Of a stretch of 20,001 bases of DNA, positions 1 through 6,445 are shown piece by piece. Under the pieces are notes generated by a model. It was not told where the DNA came from, made no database searches, and saw nothing but the letters and a program-made list of their open reading frames with translations. This stretch comes from a virus, in the IMG/VR virus record IMGVR_UViG_3300044701_002728, positions 1 through 20,001 of that record. One strand, 5' to 3'. Both the position numbers and the translations under genes were made by a program. The stretch's first letter is position 1; the number at the start of each line of letters is the position of its first letter.

Positions 1-140
1 ATTGCTCTCTTATCGATATGTGCAATCCAGTGTTTCTCATGAGTTGGATGTTTCAATAGAACAAAATTTAGCATCTTATCGTCTATCTCTACACCAATAT
101 ATGGTTTTCCAGTGATTGTATCGTTTATTAGTCGTTTCAT
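1..140 (-). CDS. Hypothetical protein, 3' part beyond left edge
   Basis: The 5' end of a gene that runs off the left edge; 46 codons are visible, starting MKRLIND. The ATG at 140 is preceded by GGAAAAG at a suitable distance. An in-frame ATG twelve bases upstream is possible but has no ribosome site. The start overlaps the stop of the 24-codon ORF before it as ATGA, so translation is probably coupled. I recognise no domain in the visible part. Confidence 0.6.
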   Translation of the reverse strand, partial: MKRLINDTITGKPYIGVEIDDKMLNFVLLKHPTHEKHWIAHIDKRA

Positions 141-211
141 GATCTTTTCCATATCATCATTGGTTTATATTGATCCAATACTTGATTATCAAGTTTAGCG
201 TTATCGGTCAT
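137..211 (-). CDS. Very small ORF (24 aa) in an ATGA-coupled chain
   Basis: It encodes MTDNAKLDNQ followed by 14 residues. Its ATG overlaps the TGA of the preceding membrane-protein gene, and its own TGA overlaps the ATG of the next gene. There is no Shine-Dalgarno sequence of its own, so translation would depend on termination-reinitiation. It could be a real peptide or just the link carrying ribosomes to the next gene. The double ATGA overlap is the only support. Confidence 0.35.
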   Translation of the reverse strand: MTDNAKLDNQVLDQYKPMMIWKRS

Positions 212-384
212 TTTTTATAAACATCGTAAATTATAATACGTATTAATCCACACGTTACCATCACAGCCGGTATCGCAACGCGTGGTTCTGTGAATAACCC
301 TATAACAACTAGGGTTATTAACGGTATGGCAATTAGTAGAGTTGCTATCTGTACCGTTAGTGGTAGTTTAAAGAATGCCTTCAT
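208..384 (-). CDS. Small membrane protein (58 aa)
   Basis: The protein starts MKAFFKLPLT. A hydrophobic segment at about residues 10-32 is a probable membrane helix, and a second hydrophobic stretch lies at about 37-53, followed by a Lys-rich end. The ATG overlaps the stop of the preceding gene as ATGA and the stop overlaps the following ORF in the same way, giving a four-gene coupled chain from 599 to the left edge. No family recognised; small membrane proteins of this kind are common in early regions of large phages. Confidence 0.6.
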   Translation of the reverse strand: MKAFFKLPLTVQIATLLIAIPLITLVVIGLFTEPRVAIPAVMVTCGLIRIIIYDVYKK

Positions 385-599
385 ATGTTATCCTTCATTT
401 CCATATACGGAGCAATATCATTATCGAATATTTGAGCCATAGTATTCCAGAGAGACTCTCGTTCTTCTTGATACATGCCTGAAGATAGGTGATGAGAAAG
501 AGTGATGTTTCCTGCGAATTCTCTAATTCCTTTGTCGATCCCATAGTCGTGTCTATACGTATAGCACATGGATGTGATGATTTGTTCTCTAGTTCTCAT
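381..599 (-). CDS. Conserved small phage protein (72 aa)
   Basis: Starts MRTREQIITS; GAGG stands six bases before this ATG, so it is preferred over in-frame starts further upstream that have no ribosome site. The layout 'EQIITSMCYTYRHDYG ... EERESLWNTMAQIFDNDIAPYM' looks like a small soluble protein seen in many large phages, but I know no function for it. The stop overlaps the next gene's start by ATGA. Confidence 0.7.
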   Translation of the reverse strand: MRTREQIITSMCYTYRHDYGIDKGIREFAGNITLSHHLSSGMYQEERESLWNTMAQIFDNDIAPYMEMKDNI

Positions 600-607
600 A
601 GATTGCC

Positions 608-814
608 TCATTCGGGAATTTTTATAACAGATGCCCAGTGTAAAATCATCCAGTCGTCTAAACAATTTTCTTTAGTGATTAAATCAAACTTACCGACCGA
701 TTCCATTTTCCCTTTCCAATATTCCCAATATTCCGCTAGTATTTCTTCTTCAGTGAGAATCTCAGTTATTGGATTATTATGTTCATCGGGATAGTGTATT
801 TGATATAGTTTCAT
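608..814 (-). CDS. Conserved small acidic phage protein (68 aa)
   Basis: Starts MKLYQIHYPDEHNNP. It is acidic, with an 'ILTEEEILAEYWEYW' helix and a Trp-containing C-terminus (DDWMILHWA). Small proteins with the YPDEHNNPITEILTEEEI pattern occur in tevenvirus-type and other phages, as far as I remember, without known function. The ribosome site is weak (GTGAG) and lies over the stop of the preceding gene six bases upstream, which suggests coupling. Confidence 0.7.
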   Translation of the reverse strand: MKLYQIHYPDEHNNPITEILTEEEILAEYWEYWKGKMESVGKFDLITKENCLDDWMILHWASVIKIPE

Positions 815-820
815 TTTGAC

Positions 821-1009
821 TCACGATAAAAATGCAATGGCGAAAATGATTGATGTCAAACAGGTAGAAATGATTAATGTTTTTACTGCCACTTTACAGA
901 ATGGTTGACGCTTTTCATCTTGAAATGTAGACCAAAATTCTCGAGCAGCGTCGAGAATGCCTGTGATAAGAAAAACAAACAGCGGAAACAATAAGACCAG
1001 TTTAAACAT
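821..1009 (-). CDS. Small membrane protein (62 aa), two helices
   Basis: Two hydrophobic segments, at about residues 2-18 (FKLVLLFPLFVFLITGI) and 42-61 (KTLIISTCLTSIIFAIAF), flank a charged middle (DAAREFWSTFQDEKRQ). This predicts a hairpin membrane protein. No family recognised; an early host-membrane modifier is one possibility. It sits six bases ahead of the next gene in a run of small early-type genes. Confidence 0.6.
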   Translation of the reverse strand: MFKLVLLFPLFVFLITGILDAAREFWSTFQDEKRQPFCKVAVKTLIISTCLTSIIFAIAFLS

Positions 1010-1045
1010 TATACATCTCAGATTGTACTCTTGATTAAAGAATCA

Positions 1046-1243
1046 TCACTTCCCATGTTGTGCGGTGACACGTTTGTCTACACACAAAACTCCGGAAGGT
1101 GCTTTCACTAAAACACCACCCTTCTGTTCGCACGTTTTGTTCTTATCGTCTATTGATAGCAGAGAAGCTACCAGGACAATAGCGAAAAGCACGATAGTGA
1201 ATATCATGATTCCTATTAGGAAGAATTTATCTGATTTGCGCAT
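1046..1243 (-). CDS. Small membrane-anchored protein (65 aa)
   Basis: A short basic N-terminus (MRKSDK) is followed by a strong hydrophobic helix at about residues 8-30, then a hydrophilic tail with two cysteines (KTCEQKGGVLVKAPSGVLCVDKRV). The tail would be periplasmic if the helix works as a signal anchor, and the Cys pair could form a disulfide. 'C..KGGV.V....G..CV' tails occur in short phage inner-membrane proteins of unknown role. GAGACGACCG ahead of the ATG serves as ribosome site. Confidence 0.65.
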   Translation of the reverse strand: MRKSDKFFLIGIMIFTIVLFAIVLVASLLSIDDKNKTCEQKGGVLVKAPSGVLCVDKRVTAQHGK

Positions 1244-1262
1244 CGGTCGTCTCGTGCAGTCG

Positions 1263-1439
1263 TTAAAGGATTTTTCTGCAGAAAGCGAGATCTGTTTTAA
1301 CTCTCGCTTTCATCTTTTTAAGACGATCCCAAAGAATATCGCTACCTTGCATATATGCCTCGATAACGTCTTCGTTTAGAGTTTGCAGCCTTTCTTCCAA
1401 ATTAACAATTTTCTGCTTGAGTGTTTCTTCTACTATCAT
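1263..1439 (-). CDS. Hypothetical coiled-coil-like protein (58 aa)
   Basis: Starts MIVEETLKQK. The ATG at 1439 is preceded by GGAGTGCGC, a better site than the in-frame GTG six bases upstream. Heptad-like Leu/Ile spacing through 'LKQKIVNLEERLQTLNEDVIEAY' suggests a short coiled coil, followed by a basic C-terminal half. No family recognised. Confidence 0.6.
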   Translation of the reverse strand: MIVEETLKQKIVNLEERLQTLNEDVIEAYMQGSDILWDRLKKMKARVKTDLAFCRKIL

Positions 1440-1482
1440 GCGCACTCCAAATAAAAGGATAAATGATCGAGATGTTTACTGT

Positions 1483-1692
1483 CTATCGTAAAAGCCAATC
1501 ACCATTCAAATTGTCCAAATATTCTTGATACTCACTTTTCATCATTTCTTCGAATTGTTTTTTGGAATCGATATCGTGTAACCTAGACAAAGACTTTGCC
1601 TGTTCATCAGACCACCGTGGCGCAAGATTACCTTTCCATTCTTCAAACGTCATAGGTTTCTTGGGTAGCTGTTGATAATTTTTTATATCCAT
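1483..1692 (-). CDS. Hypothetical soluble protein (69 aa)
   Basis: Starts MDIKNYQQLPKK; AGG stands nine bases before the ATG. The protein is hydrophilic, with a Trp-containing segment (FEEWKGNLAPRWSDEQ) and an acidic/aromatic C-terminus. It follows the next gene upstream by three bases, so the two are probably co-translated. No domain recognised. Confidence 0.6.
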   Translation of the reverse strand: MDIKNYQQLPKKPMTFEEWKGNLAPRWSDEQAKSLSRLHDIDSKKQFEEMMKSEYQEYLDNLNGDWLLR

Positions 1693-1695
1693 AAA

Positions 1696-1959
1696 TCACT
1701 TACCTCGTCCAGCTGCGCGTTTTTCTGGTTTATTGTTGGCGATGCTTTTGAATGCTTGTTTGATCATACCAGTGGCTTCAGATGGAGTATGACCTCTGTG
1801 CACTAGCTGTTTCTTTGCTTTTTTCTTGGATCTTTTCAGTAACTTCTTCGCTTCCCATTCAAGTTTGAATGCAGATGGCTGTTTGACTTCATCTTGCTGT
1901 TCGACTTCAACGGGCTGCTCGATTTCACCGGGCTGTTTGACTTCATTTAGCTGTTCCAT
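1696..1959 (-). CDS. Lys-rich protein with N-terminal E-V-x-Q-P repeats (87 aa)
   Basis: The N-terminus is a degenerate pentapeptide repeat (EVKQP, EIEQP, EVEQQ, EVKQP) over about residues 5-28. The rest is very basic (KKLLKRSKKKAKKQ), ending AAGRGK. The basic half could bind nucleic acid; the acidic repeat may be a flexible spacer. GGAG precedes the ATG by five bases. The repeat could change in number by slippage. No family recognised. Confidence 0.6.
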   Translation of the reverse strand: MEQLNEVKQPGEIEQPVEVEQQDEVKQPSAFKLEWEAKKLLKRSKKKAKKQLVHRGHTPSEATGMIKQAFKSIANNKPEKRAAGRGK

Positions 1960-2018
1960 ATTTTCTCCATTAGCGTAGATATTGTAACTATTTTACTACA
2001 GTAATAATTGCAAAGCAA

Positions 2019-2044
2019 ATAAAAAAAGCCATCCGAAGATGGCT
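2019..2044 (-). terminator. Rho-independent terminator
   Basis: On the minus strand, AGCCATC, loop TTCG, GATGGCT makes a perfect 7-bp stem with a UUCG tetraloop, followed by seven T. This is a textbook terminator. It ends the transcript carrying the 2185-2433 gene and the structured RNA just upstream of it. Confidence 0.93.
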
Positions 2045-2184
2045 CGAACAGTACTGCGGTCCGACCCCTCTTACCTAGACTTAGCTAGACCCTTTCAGGT
2101 GGGTGGTTCCTTGCATCGGCTTAGGGAACCTCGGTGCTGCTGGGAAATCACGCTCCAAACACCTAAACCACTACATAAGTTTAT
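2045..2184 (-). ncRNA. Candidate structured RNA before a terminator
   Basis: The 140 bases between the stop at 2185 and the terminator hold no plausible ORF but are rich in complementary segments when read on the minus strand. GGTTCC pairs with GGAACC across a 14-base loop; TTTAGGTG pairs with CACCTGAAA (one bulge) around it; GGTC and GACC flank one G. GC content is higher than in the neighbouring genes. It could be a 3'-UTR-derived small RNA or an independent one. I see no clear promoter immediately upstream and do not recognise a known family. Confidence 0.5.
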
Positions 2185-2433
2185 TTAGTGATCAACAATT
2201 CGGTACTTCTCTGCCATTGTCAAAAATTCATGAATAAAATTTTCCCTGGATTCCTGCAAAATTGAATACTGGTGAGAAGAATTATTTGATGTGACCGCAG
2301 TGGCAATAAGTTCTTCCACCATTTGAATCATTCTTTCAAAATCTTCCACTTGTGCGCTACACCAAACTTCTTTAACCTTTGGGCGTTCGCGTTCTATTTT
2401 ACGTATTTCAATAATTTCTCTTATACCGTACAT
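2185..2433 (-). CDS. Hypothetical protein (82 aa)
   Basis: Starts MYGIREIIEI; GAGG stands six bases before the ATG. It is predicted mostly helical and charged, with no membrane segment. It is the first gene after the terminator following the fibre gene, so it needs its own promoter, but none with a good -35 is visible in the AT-rich gap. Its mRNA would continue into the structured region and terminator downstream. Confidence 0.6.
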   Translation of the reverse strand: MYGIREIIEIRKIERERPKVKEVWCSAQVEDFERMIQMVEELIATAVTSNNSSHQYSILQESRENFIHEFLTMAEKYRIVDH

Positions 2434-2443
2434 TATATACCTC

Positions 2444-2492
2444 GCAAAAAATAAAAAAAATAAAATAATACAGGGCTGTTTTTCAGCCCTGT
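2444..2492 (-). terminator. Rho-independent terminator after fibre gene
   Basis: On the minus strand, ACAGGGCTG, loop AAAAA, CAGCCCTGT forms a perfect 9-bp stem followed by a long T-rich tract interrupted by A. It closes the transcription unit of the collagen-like and Gly/Gln-rich protein genes. Confidence 0.93.
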
Positions 2493-2517
2493 ATTAATAC
2501 ACATAAAACACATCATG

Positions 2518-3105
2518 TCAAATGATATGCCAATTTCCTCCACGGAATATTACAGTGACAGATTCATTTGATACAGAAATAGTGTAGTCTTGATAACCAT
2601 CTATCAATTCTGCACCTGCTCCAACAATGGTGATCTTACGATTACCAAGTGGTGGTTTCATTTCTGCTTTAATAATATAGATTTTTCCATCTTCTGCATC
2701 TGCTGGGAGATGTATTGTTGTTGGTTCTTTACTATCGACTCCAATGTAGCAATCACTCGTTGTCGCATAATATGCGGATCCCGTAAGAACTGTATTAACA
2801 ACTCCGTCCGTTGGTCCAGGTTCACCTCTTGGTCCAGGTTCCCCTTGTGGTCCAGGTTCACCTCTTGGTCCAGGTTCCCCTTGCACTCCAGGTTCACCAT
2901 GCAATCCAGGTTCCCCTTGTGGTCCAACTTCTCCCGTAGCGCCTTTCTCTCCCGTCTGCCCCTTCTCACCTTGATCTCCTTTCGGTCCAGCTGGACCAGC
3001 TGGTCCAGGAATTCCAGCACCACCAGCAATTAATACTGCAGTATCATTATCGCTGATAGACTGTAGTGGTGGTATCCAACATGGGGCATAATATGGCATA
3101 ATCAT
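2518..3105 (-). CDS. Collagen-like phage fibre/structural protein (195 aa)
   Basis: A short N-terminal segment ([10 protein letters not shown]) is followed by about 22 Gly-X-Y triplets, roughly residues 30-100, many reading [12 protein letters not shown], then a C-terminal domain of about 90 residues ending GGNWHII. Collagen triplets in phages form trimeric stalks; a C-terminal domain of the '[15 protein letters not shown]...ITIVGAG' type is seen on fibre and head-decoration proteins. I infer a virion fibre or decoration. GGGGG five bases ahead of the ATG at 3105 favours this start; an ATG twelve bases earlier lacks a ribosome site. The triplet region is internally repetitive DNA. Confidence 0.8.
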   Translation of the reverse strand: MIMPYYAPCWIPPLQSISDNDTAVLIAGGAGIPGPAGPAGPKGDQGEKGQTGEKGATGEVGPQGEPGLHGEPGVQGEPGPRGEPGPQGEPGPRGEPGPTDGVVNTVLTGSAYYATTSDCYIGVDSKEPTTIHLPADAEDGKIYIIKAEMKPPLGNRKITIVGAGAELIDGYQDYTISVSNESVTVIFRGGNWHII

Positions 3106-3119
3106 ATGAGCCCCCATTA

Positions 3120-3875
3120 TTATCTAATGTTTGTGTTGGTGTTAGCTGGGTTAGCCGTTAGTGTACCAGAACCAACATTAATGGCTTCGTTAGTTGAACG
3201 AATCTGTTGTCCAAGACCCCAGATAAGATTTGCCAACTGACCATATTGTGCTTGGCTCTGTTGTTGCTGTTGCATTTGATTGATGTTATTTGTCGTGGTG
3301 ACTTCAACGCCTCGAGCAGCAAGGGCTGAATGCTCACGATTACGTAACTCAATAATTGCAGCATTTGCGTCAGCTAGCTGACGCTGCAAGTTCATTTCAT
3401 ATTGTTGAGTGATTAAAGAACGAGTCTTGTCACCATCGTTCTGAACGTCTTTGGACAACTCATAACGATTTTCCATTACTTGTTGTTGAAGACCATTCAA
3501 CTGTTGAGCAAGAACCATTGTACCTGCATTCACTGCCTCTTTTACTCCATCAACACGTGCAGCAAGAGACGCTGTGGTGTTGTTGAATTGAGAAGTGATA
3601 CCGATAGTTTGGTTTGCTTGGCTTGCTTCCATAGCAGCAGTTGCAACCGCAGTGGCTTTGTCAACAGCACCGATTGCTGCCATCAAATCCATGTTGGCTT
3701 GATTCTGCTCTGGTGGGTTACGAAGAACTGCGCCATTAATACCATCTGCACCACCACCAAACAGATTTCCGTTGTTGCGTAGCAGTGAGCCTAGGATAAG
3801 ACCGCCGATTAGACCGCCTCCTCCAAAACCACCACCTAGGAAATCACCACCACCTGTACTTAAACTTGAATCCAT
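3120..3875 (-). CDS. Gly-rich/Gln-rich coiled-coil protein, probable virion component (251 aa)
   Basis: The N-terminus (residues about 1-45) is strongly Gly-rich ([18 protein letters not shown]), mixed with hydrophobic residues. The middle is Ala/Gln-rich and helical, typical of a long coiled coil ([29 protein letters not shown]). A poly-Gln stretch ([11 protein letters not shown]) and an Asn/Thr-rich tail follow. Proteins with this layout occur beside structural genes in several phages without assigned function, as far as I recall. GGAG precedes the ATG. The collagen-like fibre gene follows its stop closely, so both are probably expressed together in the virion. Confidence 0.7.
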   Translation of the reverse strand: MDSSLSTGGGDFLGGGFGGGGLIGGLILGSLLRNNGNLFGGGADGINGAVLRNPPEQNQANMDLMAAIGAVDKATAVATAAMEASQANQTIGITSQFNNTTASLAARVDGVKEAVNAGTMVLAQQLNGLQQQVMENRYELSKDVQNDGDKTRSLITQQYEMNLQRQLADANAAIIELRNREHSALAARGVEVTTTNNINQMQQQQQSQAQYGQLANLIWGLGQQIRSTNEAINVGSGTLTANPANTNTNIR

Positions 3876-3915
3876 ATTGATTCTCCTTTATTGTTTTTAT
3901 TGTCGAGAGTTTAAA

Positions 3916-3945
3916 GTGATGAACGCCATCACCAAGCGACTTGGT
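3916..3945 (-). other. Two adjoining perfect hairpins in a 5' leader
   Basis: Between the genes ending at 3967 and starting at 3875, the minus strand has ACCAAG-TCG-CTTGGT directly joined to GTGATG-GCGTT-CATCAC (they share two bases). Both have perfect 6-bp stems. No T-run follows, so this is not a standard terminator. It may stabilise or attenuate the downstream mRNA. Confidence 0.45.
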
Positions 3946-3966
3946 ATTAACCAAATTCTTTTTATT

Positions 3967-4224
3967 TTAAGAAGAAGTTACTTCAGCCAATGCTGGAGTC
4001 ATTGGTTGCCCAGCAGTTAAAGCTGGTAGATGTTCATGGGTTAATGCATCACCTTCTTCTTCCTCTGTGATCTTGATAGTCTTTTCGATTAACATATCGA
4101 TGTGTTTGTCCGTGACGGACTCATGACCGACGTGTTCTAAAAGAGTTTCATACAGTGGGATATCTAGTGAAACAACACCATGTTCATGGGTTACTTCTGT
4201 GATTGTTTTGACGCGCTTGCGCAT
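3967..4224 (-). CDS. Hypothetical His/Glu-rich protein (85 aa)
   Basis: Starts MRKRVKTITEV; GAGG stands eight bases upstream of the ATG. A basic N-terminus precedes an acidic, His-containing body (VTHEHGVVSLDIP, EEEEGDALTHEHLPALTAGQP) and a Pro/Ala-rich tail. No family recognised. It is the first gene after the 4345-4540 RNA region and precedes two probable structural genes, so a minor structural or assembly role is possible by position only. Confidence 0.6.
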   Translation of the reverse strand: MRKRVKTITEVTHEHGVVSLDIPLYETLLEHVGHESVTDKHIDMLIEKTIKITEEEEGDALTHEHLPALTAGQPMTPALAEVTSS

Positions 4225-4344
4225 ATTGAATTCCTCTTTGTTTTTATTATTATTGGGAATGGATCTTCTGTGAGACCCTAATAGTATTTAGTCAAAAAAA
4301 TCTTCAGAACCATAAAATTCTCGTGTTTTTTTGAAAAAAATATT

Positions 4345-4540
4345 TTACCACATTGAAGCATACTCTGTCGCCGTTTTTGCCACGCTGGTAACGACCAAGA
4401 CCTCAAAGAATATGCTTGAAAATGGTGGCTAGTGTTTACTAGCCCAGCGAATCCCTGCCCTCGGGAGATTTACGCGGAAGCCTCCGCAACTCCGTACATG
4501 CTACGCTGTCCTACACCCTTGCATGGGTTTTATACCCTTA
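4345..4540 (-). ncRNA. Candidate structured RNA region downstream of RNA ligase
   Basis: No plausible ORF, but several strong hairpins on the minus strand: GGGT-ATAAA-ACCC, GCGGA-GGCT-TCCGC, and GGCTAGT-AAAC-ACTAGCC directly followed by ACCA. The leftmost 81 bases (4348-4428) form a long interrupted stem, with nine consecutive pairs AAGCATATT/AGTATGCTT and outer pairs CATT/AATG and CCA/TGG. This outline resembles the element found twice in the tRNA cluster (14067-14156, 14256-14364). A T-rich run follows at lower coordinates but not directly at the stem. The remaining intergenic bases down to 4225 are AT-rich, with nothing else I can assign. Confidence 0.5.
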
Positions 4541-5617
4541 TTATTTCTCTGACATTAAATATCGGTTACTCACGCATTTGAACGTTATAGCATCACTGCA
4601 CTCTTTAAACACAACGCCTTCTCTCTCGCAACCTTTAAGACCTATAACACTCTTACCTTCAGCGAACTTTAACAGCCCGTCAACGCCTTGAATGCCGAGA
4701 GTGTCGTATAGTTTTGCTTCCGCAGCAAGAACAGGAACATGCTTCAAGCCCATTGCATCAATCAAATGACGACGAATAGCAGGCATCATGTAGAAACCGC
4801 CAGAGATGTTGTAAACATCAAAAACTCGGAACTCTGTTTCCTTCAGATTGTAAATGTTACCCTGTATCCCTGGACCAATCAGTTCACCCTGAATAGCGAA
4901 GTCACCCTTGGTAGCGAAGTCACGTGACGTGAAACATGCGCGCATTTTTTCTTCAATACCTTCCTTGCGCGCAGCTGCCCAGAAAGCATTACCATCAGTT
5001 TCCTTTAGGTCAATATTGCGGCTGCACACTCCAAACTCACCATCAATCAGATAGCAAGTCATGCTGCTACCTTCCAACTTCTCTGTGACTTCAAAAGCCA
5101 ATCCCAGCGCGACTGCGTCATTAATCTCTTGTACAAGATTTTGGCAACGCTCTTGGTCAGTTTTAGGAATTACAGTAGGGAAATTACCTTTGGCTTGCCC
5201 AGCTAGCTGGGCAGACACTGGAGCTTCCCACTTTTGGATATTCAACCACTCTGAAACATCATCACCTTCTTGGAATATATGAGCCATAGAGTCTGGTCTG
5301 TGTACCATCAGTCCAGTGGGACATATAGTCCCCGCCATCAGCAGACCTTGACTTAGTTGACCGCGCAGCTTAACAGTGCGCAGACGCTCACCTTTAACAC
5401 CGTAGTATTCTCGTGGCTCTTTACCTCTGCTCAGGAATGGAACCAACTCAGTAGGAATCCAGCTATCGATCTCGAAATATACAGCGAGATCACCGACTGC
5501 AAATTCATTCTTCTTGACAACAACTTTCCATCCACCGACAATCGCGACTTCAATCGCGTCTGCGCCCTCGATGGCTACAATTGCATCAATTTTTCGAACA
5601 CTAGCAAGTTTACGCAT
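4541..5617 (-). CDS. RNA ligase, Rnl5/DRB0094-like (358 aa)
   Basis: An ATP-dependent nucleotidyltransferase that seals RNA breaks. Residues about 1-115 form an N-terminal OB-like domain typical of the DRB0094 (Rnl5) family. Motif I is K180-L-E-G (EKLEGSS), K180 being the lysine adenylated in catalysis. Motif IV reads EGVVFK and motif V FKCVSNRYL near the C-terminus. Length fits the family. GGAG precedes the ATG at 5617; an in-frame GTG lies just before it. A consensus sigma70 promoter stands immediately upstream. Its place next to a large tRNA cluster suggests repair of tRNAs cut by host anticodon nucleases, as for T4 Rnl1/Pnkp; that role is inferred. Confidence 0.9.
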   Translation of the reverse strand: MRKLASVRKIDAIVAIEGADAIEVAIVGGWKVVVKKNEFAVGDLAVYFEIDSWIPTELVPFLSRGKEPREYYGVKGERLRTVKLRGQLSQGLLMAGTICPTGLMVHRPDSMAHIFQEGDDVSEWLNIQKWEAPVSAQLAGQAKGNFPTVIPKTDQERCQNLVQEINDAVALGLAFEVTEKLEGSSMTCYLIDGEFGVCSRNIDLKETDGNAFWAAARKEGIEEKMRACFTSRDFATKGDFAIQGELIGPGIQGNIYNLKETEFRVFDVYNISGGFYMMPAIRRHLIDAMGLKHVPVLAAEAKLYDTLGIQGVDGLLKFAEGKSVIGLKGCEREGVVFKECSDAITFKCVSNRYLMSEK

Positions 5618-5643
5618 CACAAATCTCCTGAATTAATACAGGT

Positions 5644-5672
5644 ATTATACCATAACTAGGTATAATAGTCAA
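5644..5672 (-). promoter_or_regulatory. Sigma70 promoter for RNA ligase
   Basis: TTGACT, 17 bp, TATAAT with TGG before the -10 (extended -10). The -35 overlaps the stop codon of the GIY-YIG gene. The start point would be about 20 bases before the ligase ribosome site. Confidence 0.88.
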
Positions 5673-6391
5673 ATATTATTTAATTTCCCAACAACAAACC
5701 CGTCTAGAACTACTTCTGGCGCACACACGATGTTAATGACTCCATTGTTGTACCATTTCATCCCTTTATGATTTGGTGGGTTATTATTCACAACCCTACC
5801 TCTATACATACCTTCTGGTATTTGAGAACCTTTTTTGAGCTTAATGTTAGTATTCCCATCAGTTACCCAAAATGAACCCTTTATCTTAGAGCGATCGCCG
5901 CCAAGTTTTTCAGACAGTTGTTTTTTCTGTTCATCGCTCCACTTATTGCCGAAGTTAGGATTATTTTCTTTATCATAATTTCTGATTTTGGAGTGAGATT
6001 TCATCGCTTCTGAACGTCTCTGTTTCAATTCTCGCGCTAGATTTTCGCCATACATGTCTTCATACGTCTTACCCTTAGTGTATAATGAACCAACTAAAAA
6101 CCCAAATTCCGTAGCATTACATCTGTTGAAAAATAAGGGATTGTTCGCAACATTGAACTTTTCATGTAATCGCATTTCCATCTTTAATGCCTGCTCACGA
6201 GAATTGAAGATAAATAAAATCTTTTTATTGAATTTATCTATCCCATAGGCATCAATCGCCGCGTTAACATATTTACTGCTAGACATGTAAGTGTCTTTTG
6301 ATGGGTGACATTTACAAGAGCGATACCCATAATAGTATTTCTCTGTAGATCGTTCGTCGGTGCAGGTTATTCTATAAACATAAAAGTACAT
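5669..6391 (-). CDS. GIY-YIG homing endonuclease with NUMOD3 motif (240 aa)
   Basis: A free-standing Seg-like endonuclease expected to cut one DNA strand or both at a cognate site and spread its gene by recombination. The N-terminal GIY-YIG domain shows Y4-V-Y6, Y20-Y21-G22, R24, the likely metal-binding Glu in MEMRLHEKF (E72) and N89. A NUMOD3 DNA-binding motif (NPNFGNKWSDEQKK, about residues 144-158) follows, then a C-terminal part with Asn/Gly-rich turns that may hold a further NUMOD copy. GGAGG precedes the ATG. A TATAAATA late box inside an inverted repeat stands just upstream. It separates the RNA ligase from the YkuK-like gene. Confidence 0.9.
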   Translation of the reverse strand: MYFYVYRITCTDERSTEKYYYGYRSCKCHPSKDTYMSSSKYVNAAIDAYGIDKFNKKILFIFNSREQALKMEMRLHEKFNVANNPLFFNRCNATEFGFLVGSLYTKGKTYEDMYGENLARELKQRRSEAMKSHSKIRNYDKENNPNFGNKWSDEQKKQLSEKLGGDRSKIKGSFWVTDGNTNIKLKKGSQIPEGMYRGRVVNNNPPNHKGMKWYNNGVINIVCAPEVVLDGFVVGKLNNI

Positions 6392-6402
6392 AATTCCTCC
6401 TT

Positions 6403-6418
6403 TTATTATTTATAATAA
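6403..6418 (-). promoter_or_regulatory. T4-type late promoter box inside an inverted repeat
   Basis: The minus strand reads TTATTATAAATAATAA: the late consensus TATAAATA (6407-6414) sits within an inverted repeat TTATT/AATAA, ten bases before the GGAGG of the endonuclease. T4 I-TevI and other homing genes keep a late promoter inside a hairpin that limits early translation; the arrangement here is similar. Confidence 0.6.
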
Positions 6419-6445
6419 CAAAGCACTCAGACATCAACCCTTATC

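Noticed and set aside
1960-2018. Promoter before the E-V-x-Q-P repeat gene
   Set aside because: TTGCAA with a TAGTTA at 17 bp is too poor a match beside the strong promoters elsewhere.
2590-3033. Plus-strand ORF of 147 codons opposite the collagen-like gene
   Set aside because: It is the antisense reading of the Gly-X-Y repeat (SRF-type repeats), with no ribosome site and opposite to all other genes.
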